NCBI RefSeq assembly: GCF_017313265.1
Contig: NZ_JAFLQZ010000017.1
Span: 1-64,000 of the forward strand
Reading direction: 5' to 3'
Length of the DNA: 64,000 nucleotides
Source of the DNA: Hymenobacter telluris
GTDB taxonomy: Bacteria; Bacteroidota; Bacteroidia; Cytophagales; Hymenobacteraceae
The notes under the pieces were generated by a model that saw nothing but the letters and a program-made list of their open reading frames with translations, was not told where the DNA came from and did not search any database. The stretch's first letter is position 1. Every line of letters starts with the position of its first letter. The position numbers were made by a program, and so were the translations under genes. Positions 1 through 8,915 of this stretch are shown here, in pieces.

Positions 1-48
1 GGAAGACGCAGTGTTCTGGATTGAATCCGTTAGAACACTGCGTCTTCC
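1..48. repeat. 17-bp perfect inverted repeat
   Basis: Arms at 1-17 and 32-48 are perfectly complementary and enclose a 14-nt loop that itself contains the small complement GGATT/AATCC. It lies beyond the stop codon of the symporter gene on the minus strand and could act as its terminator, although no T run follows. The outer arm word (GAAGACGCAGTGTTCT) and the trailing CTGCGTCCTCTGCGG read like part of a dispersed intergenic repeat rather than a simple terminator. Confidence 0.75.
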
Positions 49-96
49 GCGCCCCTTCTGCGTCCTCTGCGGGCTAAACTTGTATGCGCCTCACCG

Positions 97-1791
97 TTAC
101 TCTGCTTTTCGGTTGCCAGTCACAGCCAGCACACTGCCAAACAGCACAACCAGCCCGCAGCCGATGATGTTGAACCAGAGGTAGCCGATGTCGGTACGCC
201 AGAACAGCAGCAGCACGATGAGCTGCGCGAGAATGGCCGCCCAGAACACCGCTTTGCCACCAATGAACTTCATGAAAAACGCCACCACGAAAATACCCAG
301 AATGGTGCCGTAGAACAGAGAACCCAGGATGTTCACGGCTTGAATAAGGTTTTCGAGGCGGGCGGCAAACGTGGCGAAGGCAATGCCCAGCACGCCCCAC
401 CAGATGGTAGCCCAGCGCGAGGCCCGGACGCATTGCGCGCCCGTCAGGTGCGGGCGGGTGGGCTGGTACAGGTCCACTACCGTAGTGGAAGCCAGGGCAT
501 TAAGCCCCGAGGCTGCCGAGCCCATAGCCGCCGACAGTACCACGGCAATCAGCAGCCCCACCAGGCCCTGCGGCAGGTAGCGCAGCACGAACGTCAGGAA
601 GACATAGTCGGTGTCTTTGGCTTCGGCGGACGGAGCAGCTTGTTTGAGCAACGCCTGCGCTTCGGTGCGGAGGCCGCGGGTGGCGGCGTTGGTGGTTTGC
701 AGGTGCGTTTGGGCGGCGGCCAGCTCGGTGGTATCGTGGGTGCGCAGGGCCTGCACAAGGCGGCTGGTGGCTTCGCGCTTGGCCTCGAACAGGGTGGCGT
801 GCTGCTGTTCCAACGCCTGTAGCTGCGGACCGTAGGTGGCACTGGCGGCTACTTGGTCGTGGATGGGGCGGTTGAAGGTGAGCGGCGGGGCGTTGAACTG
901 GTAGAACACGAACAGCAGTACCCCAATCAGCAGGATGCCAAACTGCATGGGCACTTTCACCAGCCCGTTCATCAGCAAGCCCAGCCGGCTTTCCGTAATG
1001 TTGCGGCCGGCCAGGTAGCGCTGCACCTGGCTTTGGTCGGTGCCGAAATACGAGAGGGCCAGAAACAAGCCCCCCGTCATGCCCGACCAGAAATTGTACC
1101 GGTCGTTGGGGTCGAAGTGGAAATCGACGAGGTTGAGCTTGCCTTGATTGCCGGCCACCTGCATAGCCTCCGTGAAGCCCACATCGGCCGGCAGGTAATG
1201 CACCAACAGGTAGCCCGCCACCACCATACCCGTGAAGATGACGGCCACTTGCCACTGCTGCGTAACGGCCACCGCGCGGCTGCCGCCCACCACCGTGTAA
1301 AAAATCATCAGCCCCCCAATCAGCCACACCGTGAGGTTGATGTTCCAGCCCAGAATAGCCGACAACACCAGGGCCGGGGCGTACAAGGAAAGCCCGTTGC
1401 TGAAGCCGCGCTGCACCAGAAACAACAACGCCGCCAGCGTACGGGTGCGCCTATCAAAACGACCTTCCAGGTACTCATAAGCCGTGAATACCTGGAGCCG
1501 CTGGTAAATCGGGACGGCGAACATGGCAATCAGCACCATGGCCAGCGGCAGGCCGAAGTAGAACTGAATGAACCGCATGCCGTCGTCGTAGGCTTGGCCG
1601 GGGGTACTCAGGAAGGTGATGGCCGAGGCTTGGGTGGCAATAATACTCAGCCCGATACCCCACCACTGGGCCTGCCGGTCGCCGAGGTGGTAGGAATCCA
1701 TGGTGTGGTCGGCGCGACGGGTGCGCCACGTGCCGTACCCCACAATGAAGAGCAGCGTGCCACCCAGTACCAGCCAGTCGAGGATACTCAT
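97..1791 (-). CDS. Sodium:solute symporter (SSS family)
   Basis: A 564-residue polytopic inner-membrane protein of the sodium:solute symporter family, which couples Na+ entry to uptake of a small organic solute; the substrate cannot be read from sequence. Many hydrophobic helices run from the N-terminal WLVLGGTLLFIVGYG onward, with family-typical stretches such as SIIATQASAITFLSTPGQAYDDG near residue 50 (quoted in parts) and GLLIAVVLSAAMGSAASGLNALAST late in the protein (quoted in parts). A hydrophilic, helical insert of about 100 residues (roughly 300-400, rich in Ala, Gln and Glu) separates two membrane helices. I start at ATG 1791 because upstream in-frame sequence belongs to the overlapping small gene; the ATGA overlap argues for translational coupling. 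Confidence 0.9.
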   Translation of the reverse strand: MSILDWLVLGGTLLFIVGYGTWRTRRADHTMDSYHLGDRQAQWWGIGLSIIATQASAITFLSTPGQAYDDGMRFIQFYFGLPLAMVLIAMFAVPIYQRLQVFTAYEYLEGRFDRRTRTLAALLFLVQRGFSNGLSLYAPALVLSAILGWNINLTVWLIGGLMIFYTVVGGSRAVAVTQQWQVAVIFTGMVVAGYLLVHYLPADVGFTEAMQVAGNQGKLNLVDFHFDPNDRYNFWSGMTGGLFLALSYFGTDQSQVQRYLAGRNITESRLGLLMNGLVKVPMQFGILLIGVLLFVFYQFNAPPLTFNRPIHDQVAASATYGPQLQALEQQHATLFEAKREATSRLVQALRTHDTTELAAAQTHLQTTNAATRGLRTEAQALLKQAAPSAEAKDTDYVFLTFVLRYLPQGLVGLLIAVVLSAAMGSAASGLNALASTTVVDLYQPTRPHLTGAQCVRASRWATIWWGVLGIAFATFAARLENLIQAVNILGSLFYGTILGIFVVAFFMKFIGGKAVFWAAILAQLIVLLLFWRTDIGYLWFNIIGCGLVVLFGSVLAVTGNRKAE

Positions 1792-1928
1792 GCGGTGAAA
1801 AGCTGGGTCAGGTACGTGAAGAGGGCCACTTCCGCAGCCAGCGCCCCCAGCACCAGCCAATACCAAGCCCGCCACGAAGGCAGCAGTGGAGGCTTATCAG
1901 CTTCGGATGGATGGGGATGGTTTGACAC
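1788..1928 (-). CDS. Small single-TM protein coupled to the symporter
   Basis: A 46-residue reading frame opening with GTG at 1928. It has a hydrophilic start (SNHPHPSEADKPPLLPS), then one membrane helix (WYWLVLGALAEVALFTYLTQ) and a four-residue tail. Its TGA overlaps the symporter ATG as ATGA, the classical sign of translational coupling. Small membrane partners upstream of SSS transporters are known (for example DUF485 and DUF4212 proteins beside acetate-type permeases), so an accessory subunit is plausible, but I cannot place this peptide in either family. No clear ribosome binding site or upstream ATG is visible, which lowers confidence in the exact start. Confidence 0.55.
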   Translation of the reverse strand: MSNHPHPSEADKPPLLPSWRAWYWLVLGALAAEVALFTYLTQLFTA

Positions 1929-1969
1929 AGCGAACAAGCGAGTAGGTAGGAAGGGCGAAAGATACAGTC

Positions 1970-2647
1970 TCAGGTTGCACCGGCAGCTACCGACGCAGCC
2001 TCAACCGTAGAAGAAGGACGCAGCCACCGGGTGCCAAGCTCCCAACCGCACGTAAGCATCAGCCCGATTGAGGCCCCAGCTACTACGTCGCTGAGCCAGT
2101 GATACTCCAGCACCACCCGGCCTATACAGATAAGCCCCAGCCAACTCAGCAGCCACGGCCGGACCTTGGGAAACCGTAGTGTCCAGGGCAATAGCAAAGC
2201 CGCCGTACCAGCAGCATGCCCCGACGGAAACGCATCGAACTGCCCTACCACCTGCCAAAAACCGCCATCGGGTGCCACCTGACTGAACACTTGAAAAGGC
2301 CGCGGCCGGTTGAAATACACCGCCAATAAGTTGCGTACTGCCTGGCTGCTTACCAACGTTAGCACGGCTACCAGCCAGATAGTACAGTGCCGCTGCCGCA
2401 ACAGGCGCGTAATGCAAAACAAGCACAGCAACCCCAGCCACAAGTACAGTGGCTGCTGCATCACCACTGTGTCTATCAGAGCATCGTGCAGGCGCATCAC
2501 GCCCGTAAAGAATGGCCGCAAAGATTCTCCATGCCAATGCAGCAGCTTGGACAGCGGCTCATCCACCCACCAACTCAGCAACAAGACAACTGGCAGCGCA
2601 AGCAACGCAGCCAGCAACAAGCGGCCATACAAACGTATTGGAGGCAT
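1970..2647 (-). CDS. PAP2 superfamily phosphatase
   Basis: A 225-residue membrane phosphatase of the PAP2 (type 2 phosphatidic acid phosphatase) superfamily, acting on lipid phosphates such as phosphatidic acid, PGP or undecaprenyl pyrophosphate at the periplasmic face. The tripartite active site is visible: NRPRPF (RP at about 114-117), PSGHA at 141-145 with the catalytic His, and R177 with EYHWLSDV, whose H183 and D187 complete the third motif. Hydrophobic segments occur at about 8-26, 66-82, 88-108 and 150-200. It is transcribed in the same direction as the symporter unit but a shared role is not evident. Which lipid phosphate is used cannot be decided here. Confidence 0.9.
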   Translation of the reverse strand: MPPIRLYGRLLLAALLALPVVLLLSWWVDEPLSKLLHWHGESLRPFFTGVMRLHDALIDTVVMQQPLYLWLGLLCLFCITRLLRQRHCTIWLVAVLTLVSSQAVRNLLAVYFNRPRPFQVFSQVAPDGGFWQVVGQFDAFPSGHAAGTAALLLPWTLRFPKVRPWLLSWLGLICIGRVVLEYHWLSDVVAGASIGLMLTCGWELGTRWLRPSSTVEAASVAAGAT

Positions 2648-2707
2648 AGAGCGTAGCCAAATAATAGTGCAACCGCGCTGAATTCAGGAGCAAACGGGCG
2701 TACTTAT

Positions 2708-5368
2708 CTACTTACCCAATGACACCATGTTGGTCAGCAAGCGGTACGCACCGGGTACGCCGGCCGGCAGTTCCCGAAACAAGCTGAGGCCGGTGTAGAT
2801 GTAGTGCCCTTTGCCGTAGTCGGCAACCAGAATGGCGCTTTCCTTGGCGGGCTCGTTGGGGTCGTGGGAGCTGATGACGAGCTGGTATTTGGCATCCCAG
2901 GAGCTGGGATAGTAGAGTCCTTGCTCCTGCACCCAGCCTTCGAAGTCCTTGGTGGTTATCTTGTTAGGCGTGTTGAGCAGGGGCTGCTGGGGCTTGAGAA
3001 ACGTAACGGGCGCGTTTTCCACCGTTACCCGGTCGTTGGAGAGGGTGAGCGGGTACGGCCCGATTTGGCTCATGACGGTGCCTCGGCTCACCACGTACTG
3101 CACCACCATATTGCCACCGTTTTCCACGTATTTCAGTAGCGTCGGCTGGAGCGTTTTGAGCTTGTCGAGCGTATTGTAGGCCCTGATGCCCAGCACCACC
3201 GCATCAAAGCGGCGCAGGTTCTGGTCGGTGATGTCCTCGGGCTTGAGCAGCGTGACGGTGTAGCCAATCTGGCGCAGGGCGTCGGGCACTTCGTCGCCGG
3301 CCCCCATCAGGTAGCCGATTTCCTGGCCTTTGCGCTTGAGGTCCAGCTTCACCAGCGGCGCCACGGCTTCGGGGAACAGGATTTGGGTGGGAATGTGGTT
3401 GTACTCGATGGCCTGATACCCGCGCGAATACACCTGCCCGTCCACGGTAGCCACCGCTCGTAGCTCCGACTTGCCTTCCTGCGCCCCCGCACCGGGCTGC
3501 ACCCGAAACTGTACAGTTTGTTCAGCGTCTTTGCTGGCAATATCGAAGGTGAAGCTGGCCGGCTCCACTTTCCAGCCAGCGGGCAACGTGAGGGCCAACG
3601 AGCCTTTCACGCCCGCCTTGCCGGCGCGCAAGGTCACAGGTACCGTTTTAGGCTGGTTGTCGGCAAACACGTAGGCTCGACCGGCTATGTTCACAGCCAC
3701 GGGCGGCACTACCACCAGCGGACGGTACTTCTCTCCTTCTACCGGGTCGGTGCTTTTGTACTGGACGGGAACTTGGTAAGCAATTGCCTTACCATCTACC
3801 AGTACAGTAAGATATATAAGCGGAATAGGGGGGGTTTCAGGAAGGCCAACAAATATTTGTTGTGGCAAGAAGCCCAGTTTTATGTTAGGGTTGTCTTGAT
3901 TGATATACCCCGCAGGTAAACTGCCAGTAGACAACTCTTTTGGCAAACTATACATCCCGACAGAAGCAACCTCACGCAGCCAATAAGGCTGTGAAACTGA
4001 CATATCTGAAGGTACTATACAGTGCAAATCTTTTCTAACACTCTTACCAGCTTGTATACTTTCCTTGACTTCGACGCCATTGTTCTTGAAACCACTAACA
4101 ATAGCACCAACTACATTAACAGGAGTAGTTGAGCGATTAACTATATCTAACGCTAATTCTACCTCTTCTCCTGACGCAATTGTATTAGCAGGGACTGTGA
4201 CCTCAACGTAAAGACCAATACATGCTTTCAATAACTCGTCTATTTGCTCTATCTTGGTTGTAATCCAAAACTGCAAATGATTTAATTCCTTCTCTGCTTC
4301 TATACGGTTTGTGCCCTGTACGGCGTCAGCGGCTTGATAGGTCTTGGCAGGTGTTTCATAGATTGAATAAATAGCCTTCCGCACCTTCAGCAGCCCCGCC
4401 ACACTCGCCGACGGATTCGCCGCGTCGTACTTACGAATCACCTCGTCCAGCATCTTCCCGATAGGCGCGCCGCCGGGCACCCGATTCCAGGTCATATCGA
4501 TACCTTCGAACAGGTCGGTTTTGGCTTTGTCGCCTTTCACGTATTGCAGATACTCCAGTGCCTCGCCACGGGTAGCCGCCGAGCCGAAACCCTGGCTTTT
4601 GTGCTGGCTGCGGCTGCGGGCGGCAATTTCGCCGTAGCTCTGCCCCAGCAGCGGGTTGTAGCCGCCGGCATCGAGCTTGAGGTAGCCGTCCATACTCTCG
4701 CCGGGCTTCACGAAGAAGCTGCCGGTGTTCCAGTACAGGCGCTTGGGCTGCCACACCTGCACGTATTTCAATTGCTCGGGAAACCGTTTCGGGTCGCCGG
4801 CGGCGTCGAAGGCCTCGGCGGCCAGAATGGCGCTGGCCTGGTGGTGGCCGTGGCCGGCGCGTGGGTCAGGCGGGAAGCGGGTGATGAGCACATCGGGCCG
4901 GCGCTGCCGAATCACCCACACCATATCGGAGAGCACTTGCTCTTTGTCCCAAATGGTGAAGGTTTCGTCGGAGGTTTTCGAGAAACCGAAGTCGTTGGCG
5001 CGGGTGAAGAACTGCCGGCCGCCGTCAATCCGCCGGGCCGCCAACAGCTCCTGGGTCCGGATTACGCCGAGCTGTTCGCGCAGCTCCGGGCCGATGAGGT
5101 TCTGGCCCCCGTCGCCGCGGGTGCAGCTCAGGTAGCCGGTTTCCAGCAGGCGGCCGTTGGCCATGTAGGCAATCAGACGGGTGTTTTCGTCGTCGGGGTG
5201 GGCGGCCAGGTACAGCACCGAGCCCAGCACGTTCAACTTCTTGAGCCCCAGCAGGATTTCCGACGACGAGTAGGTTTTGGGCGCCTGGGCCTGGGCTACG
5301 CCAATTAAAAATTGAGAATTAAAAATTAAAAATGCCAGCAGGGCGGCGCGGAAAGTGGAAAGGCGCAT
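2708..5368 (-). CDS. Secreted PIG-L/LmbE family deacetylase
   Basis: An 886-residue exported protein. Residues 1-28 form a signal peptide ending in AQAQA. The LmbE/PIG-L N-deacetylase signature AHPDDE is at 56-61 and the second metal-binding motif HGHH at 173-176, so a zinc-dependent N-deacetylase acting outside the cytoplasm is expected. The rest is much longer than a plain PIG-L domain: beta-rich middle segments, then near the C-terminus a Rossmann-like stretch (VVLGIRAYNTLDKL) resembling glutamine-amidotransferase-like folds. I start at ATG 5368 because it gives a proper signal peptide; 44 further codons upstream are open but do not look coding. About residues 333-529 (4370-3780) are clearly more AT-rich than both ends. 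The hydrophobic core of the signal peptide is encoded by an AT-rich dispersed repeat (5303-5332). Confidence 0.85.
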   Translation of the reverse strand: MRLSTFRAALLAFLIFNSQFLIGVAQAQAPKTYSSSEILLGLKKLNVLGSVLYLAAHPDDENTRLIAYMANGRLLETGYLSCTRGDGGQNLIGPELREQLGVIRTQELLAARRIDGGRQFFTRANDFGFSKTSDETFTIWDKEQVLSDMVWVIRQRRPDVLITRFPPDPRAGHGHHQASAILAAEAFDAAGDPKRFPEQLKYVQVWQPKRLYWNTGSFFVKPGESMDGYLKLDAGGYNPLLGQSYGEIAARSRSQHKSQGFGSAATRGEALEYLQYVKGDKAKTDLFEGIDMTWNRVPGGAPIGKMLDEVIRKYDAANPSASVAGLLKVRKAIYSIYETPAKTYQAADAVQGTNRIEAEKELNHLQFWITTKIEQIDELLKACIGLYVEVTVPANTIASGEEVELALDIVNRSTTPVNVVGAIVSGFKNNGVEVKESIQAGKSVRKDLHCIVPSDMSVSQPYWLREVASVGMYSLPKELSTGSLPAGYINQDNPNIKLGFLPQQIFVGLPETPPIPLIYLTVLVDGKAIAYQVPVQYKSTDPVEGEKYRPLVVVPPVAVNIAGRAYVFADNQPKTVPVTLRAGKAGVKGSLALTLPAGWKVEPASFTFDIASKDAEQTVQFRVQPGAGAQEGKSELRAVATVDGQVYSRGYQAIEYNHIPTQILFPEAVAPLVKLDLKRKGQEIGYLMGAGDEVPDALRQIGYTVTLLKPEDITDQNLRRFDAVVLGIRAYNTLDKLKTLQPTLLKYVENGGNMVVQYVVSRGTVMSQIGPYPLTLSNDRVTVENAPVTFLKPQQPLLNTPNKITTKDFEGWVQEQGLYYPSSWDAKYQLVISSHDPNEPAKESAILVADYGKGHYIYTGLSLFRELPAGVPGAYRLLTNMVSLGK
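5303..5332. repeat. AT-rich dispersed repeat inside a signal peptide
   Basis: Reads AATTAAAAATT, GAG, AATTAAAAATTAAAAA. Nearly the same arrangement occurs at 29850-29878, and in inverted, looser form at 30102-30123. Here it is translated in frame on the minus strand as the hydrophobic core LIFNSQFLI of the deacetylase signal peptide. Confidence 0.7.
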
Positions 5369-5442
5369 CGGTTGAAGCAGAAAGGTAGCAGGACGGTAAA
5401 GATACAGGCGGGCGCGGCAGGTTGGGCGCAGCTTGGTTGTAG

Positions 5443-5462
5443 CGCGAAGCCTTTGCTTCGCG
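5443..5462. repeat. Short palindromic repeat (GCGAAGC hairpin)
   Basis: CGCGAAGC, a CTTT loop, then GCTTCGCG: an 8-bp perfect stem upstream of the deacetylase gene. The word GTAGCGCGAAGC before it has the look of a dispersed palindromic unit, similar in design to the arms at 51962-51986. Confidence 0.5.
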
Positions 5463-5552
5463 TATCGTTGGAACCCTTGAATAGGTAAGGTGTTGCACAA
5501 AAACCAAAGTACGCGTCATCAGCAAGAGTGAACAGTCACCGGAACGCACAAA

Positions 5553-5579
5553 AAAAGTCCTCCCGGTGGGAGGACTTTT
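5553..5579 (-). terminator. Rho-independent terminator
   Basis: A 12-bp perfect stem (AAAAGTCCTCCC, loop GGT, GGGAGGACTTTT) immediately past the stop codon of the minus-strand T9SS gene, followed in that direction by a run of T. Its position and U tail fit intrinsic termination of that gene. Confidence 0.85.
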
Positions 5580-5599
5580 CATTTAAGAATTACAAGAAA

Positions 5600-6796
5600 C
5601 TACTCTTTCAGCAGCTTCATCGTCTGCAGCTCGCCGTTCAGGTTCAGGCGCAGGTGATACATACCGGTAGGCAGATTGTTCAGTGCGGGCAACCGCACCT
5701 CACCAACTCCAGCCGCCAGCGTGAGCGGCTGGCTGAGCGCCGTACGGCCCAGCATATCGGTTAGCACCACCGTGCCGGTGCGGGCATTCCCCAACGACGG
5801 CAAGCTCAGCGTCAGCTCGCTGGTGAAAGGGTTGGGCGCTGCCTGCAAAGCCACTAAGGAGCCTGCTTTGCTGAAGCTAACGGCTTGCGGACCGTAGAAT
5901 TTCTCGGTGCCGTCGCGGTCCACCTGGCGCAGGCGGTAGTAGCGCACCCCGGATTTGCCGGCTTCGGTGTCGAGGTAGCTATAGGTAGTGCGGGTGCTGC
6001 TGGTGCCTTCGGCGCGGCTGGGCACAAAGCTCAGCGCCCGGAACGTGCGGCTGTCGGTTGACACCTGCACTTCATAGCCGCGGTTGTTTTGCTCGGAAGC
6101 CGTTTCCCAGCTCAGCTTTACATCATTCTCCTGCCGCTGGGCTGCAAAGCGCGTGAGAGCAACCGGCAGCGGAATGGCCCCCTGGCTCACGGTAAAAAAC
6201 GCTATGTAGTTAGCACCATCGTTGCTGTAGTAATTAGTACCCGAGTAATCGAAGCCACTAGCGGTGTATTCATTGAAATCGGATTCCATGTACACCTCAA
6301 TCACATAGCTGCCAGGTGTAAGCCCCGCAAGCAGATTGATGTTAGCATTCACTTCCTGCCATTTCTGGTCACCAGGAGTACCACTAATCTCGCTGTTATA
6401 AGGCAAGTTGATAAAGTCGAATCTGGCGTTGGCAGGTGCTGGCCCCGCTGGATACACCCGGTACCGTAGCCGGCCGTTCAGAACATCGGTACGCCCATTC
6501 TTATACGTGTTGATTTCACCACCTCTGAGGGTGAAGGTTTCATCGGTTTTAAAATCACCGAATGACACCCCGTTGAAGTCTGCGTTACCCGTTTGGGTAT
6601 TAGGATTTAGGTCGTAAAAAATATTACGCGTATTCTTGGTGTTCAGCACTACAAAGCCCTGAAAGATGCCGGAGCCAGCCAGTAGCTCGGTAGGCACGAA
6701 AGCACAGAGCAGAAATACCAAGAGCAAGCTCAGCTTGCGGGTTGTAGTGAAGAGGCTAACTGGCGCTGAAAAACGAACTTGTAAACTGTGTTTCAT
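5600..6796 (-). CDS. Secreted protein with T9SS type A sorting domain
   Basis: A 398-residue exported protein. A long N-terminal signal region has its hydrophobic core at about 24-40 (LSLLLVFLLCAF). The mature part begins with beta-rich sequence that I do not recognise. After the linker PLPVALTRFAAQRQEN comes an FN3-like module (LSWETASEQNNRGYEVQVS ... YRLRQVDRDG), and the last 75 or so residues form a T9SS type A sorting domain (PNPFTSELTLSLP ... LPTGMYHLRLNLNGELQTMKLLKE, in parts). The FN3-like 'EQNNRGYEVQ' module is common in Bacteroidota secreted proteins just before this domain. It should be exported by Sec, then moved across the outer membrane by the type IX system. Start chosen at ATG 6796, preceded by AGAAAGA. 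Confidence 0.85.
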   Translation of the reverse strand: MKHSLQVRFSAPVSLFTTTRKLSLLLVFLLCAFVPTELLAGSGIFQGFVVLNTKNTRNIFYDLNPNTQTGNADFNGVSFGDFKTDETFTLRGGEINTYKNGRTDVLNGRLRYRVYPAGPAPANARFDFINLPYNSEISGTPGDQKWQEVNANINLLAGLTPGSYVIEVYMESDFNEYTASGFDYSGTNYYSNDGANYIAFFTVSQGAIPLPVALTRFAAQRQENDVKLSWETASEQNNRGYEVQVSTDSRTFRALSFVPSRAEGTSSTRTTYSYLDTEAGKSGVRYYRLRQVDRDGTEKFYGPQAVSFSKAGSLVALQAAPNPFTSELTLSLPSLGNARTGTVVLTDMLGRTALSQPLTLAAGVGEVRLPALNNLPTGMYHLRLNLNGELQTMKLLKE

Positions 6797-7226
6797 TCTT
6801 TCTAAGTAGAAAAGGATGGGATTAGGGGGCATATAAGACCAATTGCTGCGTTTGACAGCCTGCACATGAGTAACTACAAGTAGAAATGATAGAAGAAAGC
6901 GCACCGTAACATCTAACGTCCTCTTCTCCTCTCTGTGTAGCGCCGATTTCCAGCAGAACCATATTTTGTATTGATTCAGTGATGCAAAATTACTAAAAAT
7001 CAATTCTTGTTGGTGTATTATTTGGAAATAATTGCACCCATTATAAATATTCAAATAAGCTTATACAAACCCTCTTCTCACTCTTTCTTAGTTGTCGTGC
7101 GTCTTTGTGGCGCACAAAAGAGTCTGTGTGGCTGAATTTGCCGGTTGTCTTACTGAAAGGTGAATTCTGCGGACCAGATTTTGTTAGGCTGCGTACACTT
7201 GTGCTTTCCGACTGATTATTTTTCCC
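6797..7226. other. Divergent intergenic region
   Basis: 430 bp between the divergent T9SS and protease genes. The part from about 6960 to 7210 is AT-rich. In-frame codons upstream of 6796 stay open to 7054 but show no signal-peptide logic or coding character. I see no convincing pair of promoter boxes, no RNA gene and no long inverted repeat here; it presumably holds both promoters. Confidence 0.5.
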
Positions 7227-8855
7227 ATGCTCTTCCCTTCTTTCCGCCGCCAACTGCTCGGCGTTGCGTTGCTGCTGCCGGTTCTGGCTACAGCCCAAAC
7301 GGTTGCTCCAACTCAGCCTGAAGTTCCTGTGCAGCAGTGGTATTTGCTCGACCCAACGGCGGACGGTGTAATGGGCGTTAGTGCCAAACGCACCTATCAG
7401 GAACTGCTGAAAAACCGGGTGTCAACGCCGGTGGTGGTAGCCGTAATTGATGCCGGTATTGATACTGCGCACGTGGACCTCAAGCGCCTGCTCTGGAGCA
7501 ATCCTCGCGAAATTGCCGGCAACGGCCAAGACGACGACAAAAACGGCTACGTGGATGATGTACGCGGCTGGAACTTCCTGGGCAACGCCGATGGCCGCAA
7601 CGTGGACGTGGATACGTATGAAGATACCCGCCTGCTAGCCAAGCTGAAGCCGCTCTACGAAAACAAAGCCCGCACCGCAGTACCCGCCGCCAAGCGCGCC
7701 GAGTTCGACCTGTACCAAAAGGTGAAGCGTACGCAAGCCGATAAAATAGCCGAAAACACGCAGCAGTACCAGTCGCTTAGTGAAAGCTACACCCAAACAA
7801 AATCTATGGCCGATAATCTGCGCCAGATTTTGAATGTGCCGCGGCTTGATACCGCTACGCTACGCCAGCTGCGCCCCACCGACCCCAACCTGCAACGCGC
7901 CACGCAGGGCCTCGAAGCCAACCTGCGCGCTGCTGGCTACCCCGACTTGGAATCGGTGGTGAATGATATGAAAGAGGGCATGGACCAGAGCAAGAATTTG
8001 CTCGACTACAGCCTGAACCCGAAGTTCAACCCGCGCGCCACCATCATCGGCGACGACCCCACCAACACCACCGACCGACTATACGGCAACCGTGACACCC
8101 ACGGCCCCGACCCCGGCCACGGTACTCACGTAGCCGGCATCATCGGCGCCGACCGCACCAACAACTTAGGCATCCTGGGCCTAGCCGATAACGTGCGCCT
8201 GATGGCCGTGCGGGCCGTACCCAACGGCGACGAGCGGGACAAGGATATTGCCAATGCCATCCGCTACGCCGTAGACAACGGAGCCAGCATCATCAATATG
8301 AGTTTCGGCAAGTACTACTCCCCGCAGCGGGAGGCCGTGGATGCTGCCATGCAGTACGCCGAAAAGAAAGGGGTGCTGCTGGTGCACTCTGCCGGCAACG
8401 AAAGCCAGGACATCGACACGGCAGTGGAATATCCGTCGCCGGTGTACCCGAACGGCAAGCGCGTGCCGAACATGATAACCGTGGGGGCCGCTGCCCGCCT
8501 CAACGACAACCACTTAGCCGCCGATTTTTCTAACTACGGCAAGAAAAACGTGGACGTATTTGCGCCCGGCCATCAAATCTATTCTACGCTGCCCGGCCAA
8601 CAATACGGCAACAAGAGCGGTACCAGCATGGCCTCGCCCGTAGTGACGGGTATTGCCGCCGTCCTGAAATCCTATTTTCCCAAGCTAACCGCCACCGACC
8701 TGAAACGCATCATTCTGCAATCGGCGGTGGTGTACCACACGAAAGTGGTAAAGCCCGGCACCAATCAGGAGGTGGATTTCGCGGAGCTATCCAGCACCGG
8801 CGGGCTGGTAAATCTGTACCAAGCGGTTCAGTTGGCGGCCAGCCAAAACCCCTAA
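7227..8855 (+). CDS. Subtilisin-like serine protease (S8 family)
   Basis: A 542-residue exported serine endopeptidase. The signal peptide ends near ATAQ (residue 24). The S8 catalytic triad is complete: Asp75 in VVAVIDAGID, His at about 297 in GHGTHVAGI and Ser at about 467 in GTSMASPV; the oxyanion-region motif HSAGNES is also present. The spacing between Asp and His is about 220 residues, far longer than in minimal subtilisins, because of a mostly helical, charged insert (roughly 130-270). There is no obvious T9SS sorting domain, so it is likely periplasmic or attached by other means. The gene stands alone, followed by a terminator. Confidence 0.92.
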   Translation: MLFPSFRRQLLGVALLLPVLATAQTVAPTQPEVPVQQWYLLDPTADGVMGVSAKRTYQELLKNRVSTPVVVAVIDAGIDTAHVDLKRLLWSNPREIAGNGQDDDKNGYVDDVRGWNFLGNADGRNVDVDTYEDTRLLAKLKPLYENKARTAVPAAKRAEFDLYQKVKRTQADKIAENTQQYQSLSESYTQTKSMADNLRQILNVPRLDTATLRQLRPTDPNLQRATQGLEANLRAAGYPDLESVVNDMKEGMDQSKNLLDYSLNPKFNPRATIIGDDPTNTTDRLYGNRDTHGPDPGHGTHVAGIIGADRTNNLGILGLADNVRLMAVRAVPNGDERDKDIANAIRYAVDNGASIINMSFGKYYSPQREAVDAAMQYAEKKGVLLVHSAGNESQDIDTAVEYPSPVYPNGKRVPNMITVGAAARLNDNHLAADFSNYGKKNVDVFAPGHQIYSTLPGQQYGNKSGTSMASPVVTGIAAVLKSYFPKLTATDLKRIILQSAVVYHTKVVKPGTNQEVDFAELSSTGGLVNLYQAVQLAASQNP

Positions 8856-8869
8856 CCCTTGCACCTTCG

Positions 8870-8915
8870 AGCAACAAGCCCCTGGCATACTCAGATAGGC
8901 CAGGGGCTTGTTGCT
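8870..8915. terminator. Bidirectional terminator hairpin
   Basis: A 17-bp perfect stem (AGCAACAAGCCCCTGGC and its complement) with a 12-nt loop between convergent genes. It reaches into the last codons of the minus-strand DUF805 gene. The word AACAAGCCCC recurs in the hairpins at 14548-14601 and, in shorter form, at 47329-47364. Confidence 0.75.

Noticed and set aside
853..2010. A 385-codon plus-strand frame over the symporter gene
   Set aside because: Shadow of the symporter, the small peptide and part of the PAP2 gene on the other strand; no domain logic.
5369..5500. Longer N-terminus of the PIG-L deacetylase (44 extra residues)
   Set aside because: The extra part is Arg-rich, includes a dispersed hairpin repeat, and would bury the signal peptide.
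7055..7298. Open frame upstream of and opposite to the subtilisin gene
   Set aside because: Lies in the divergent promoter region, translation is Gln/Arg-rich without pattern.
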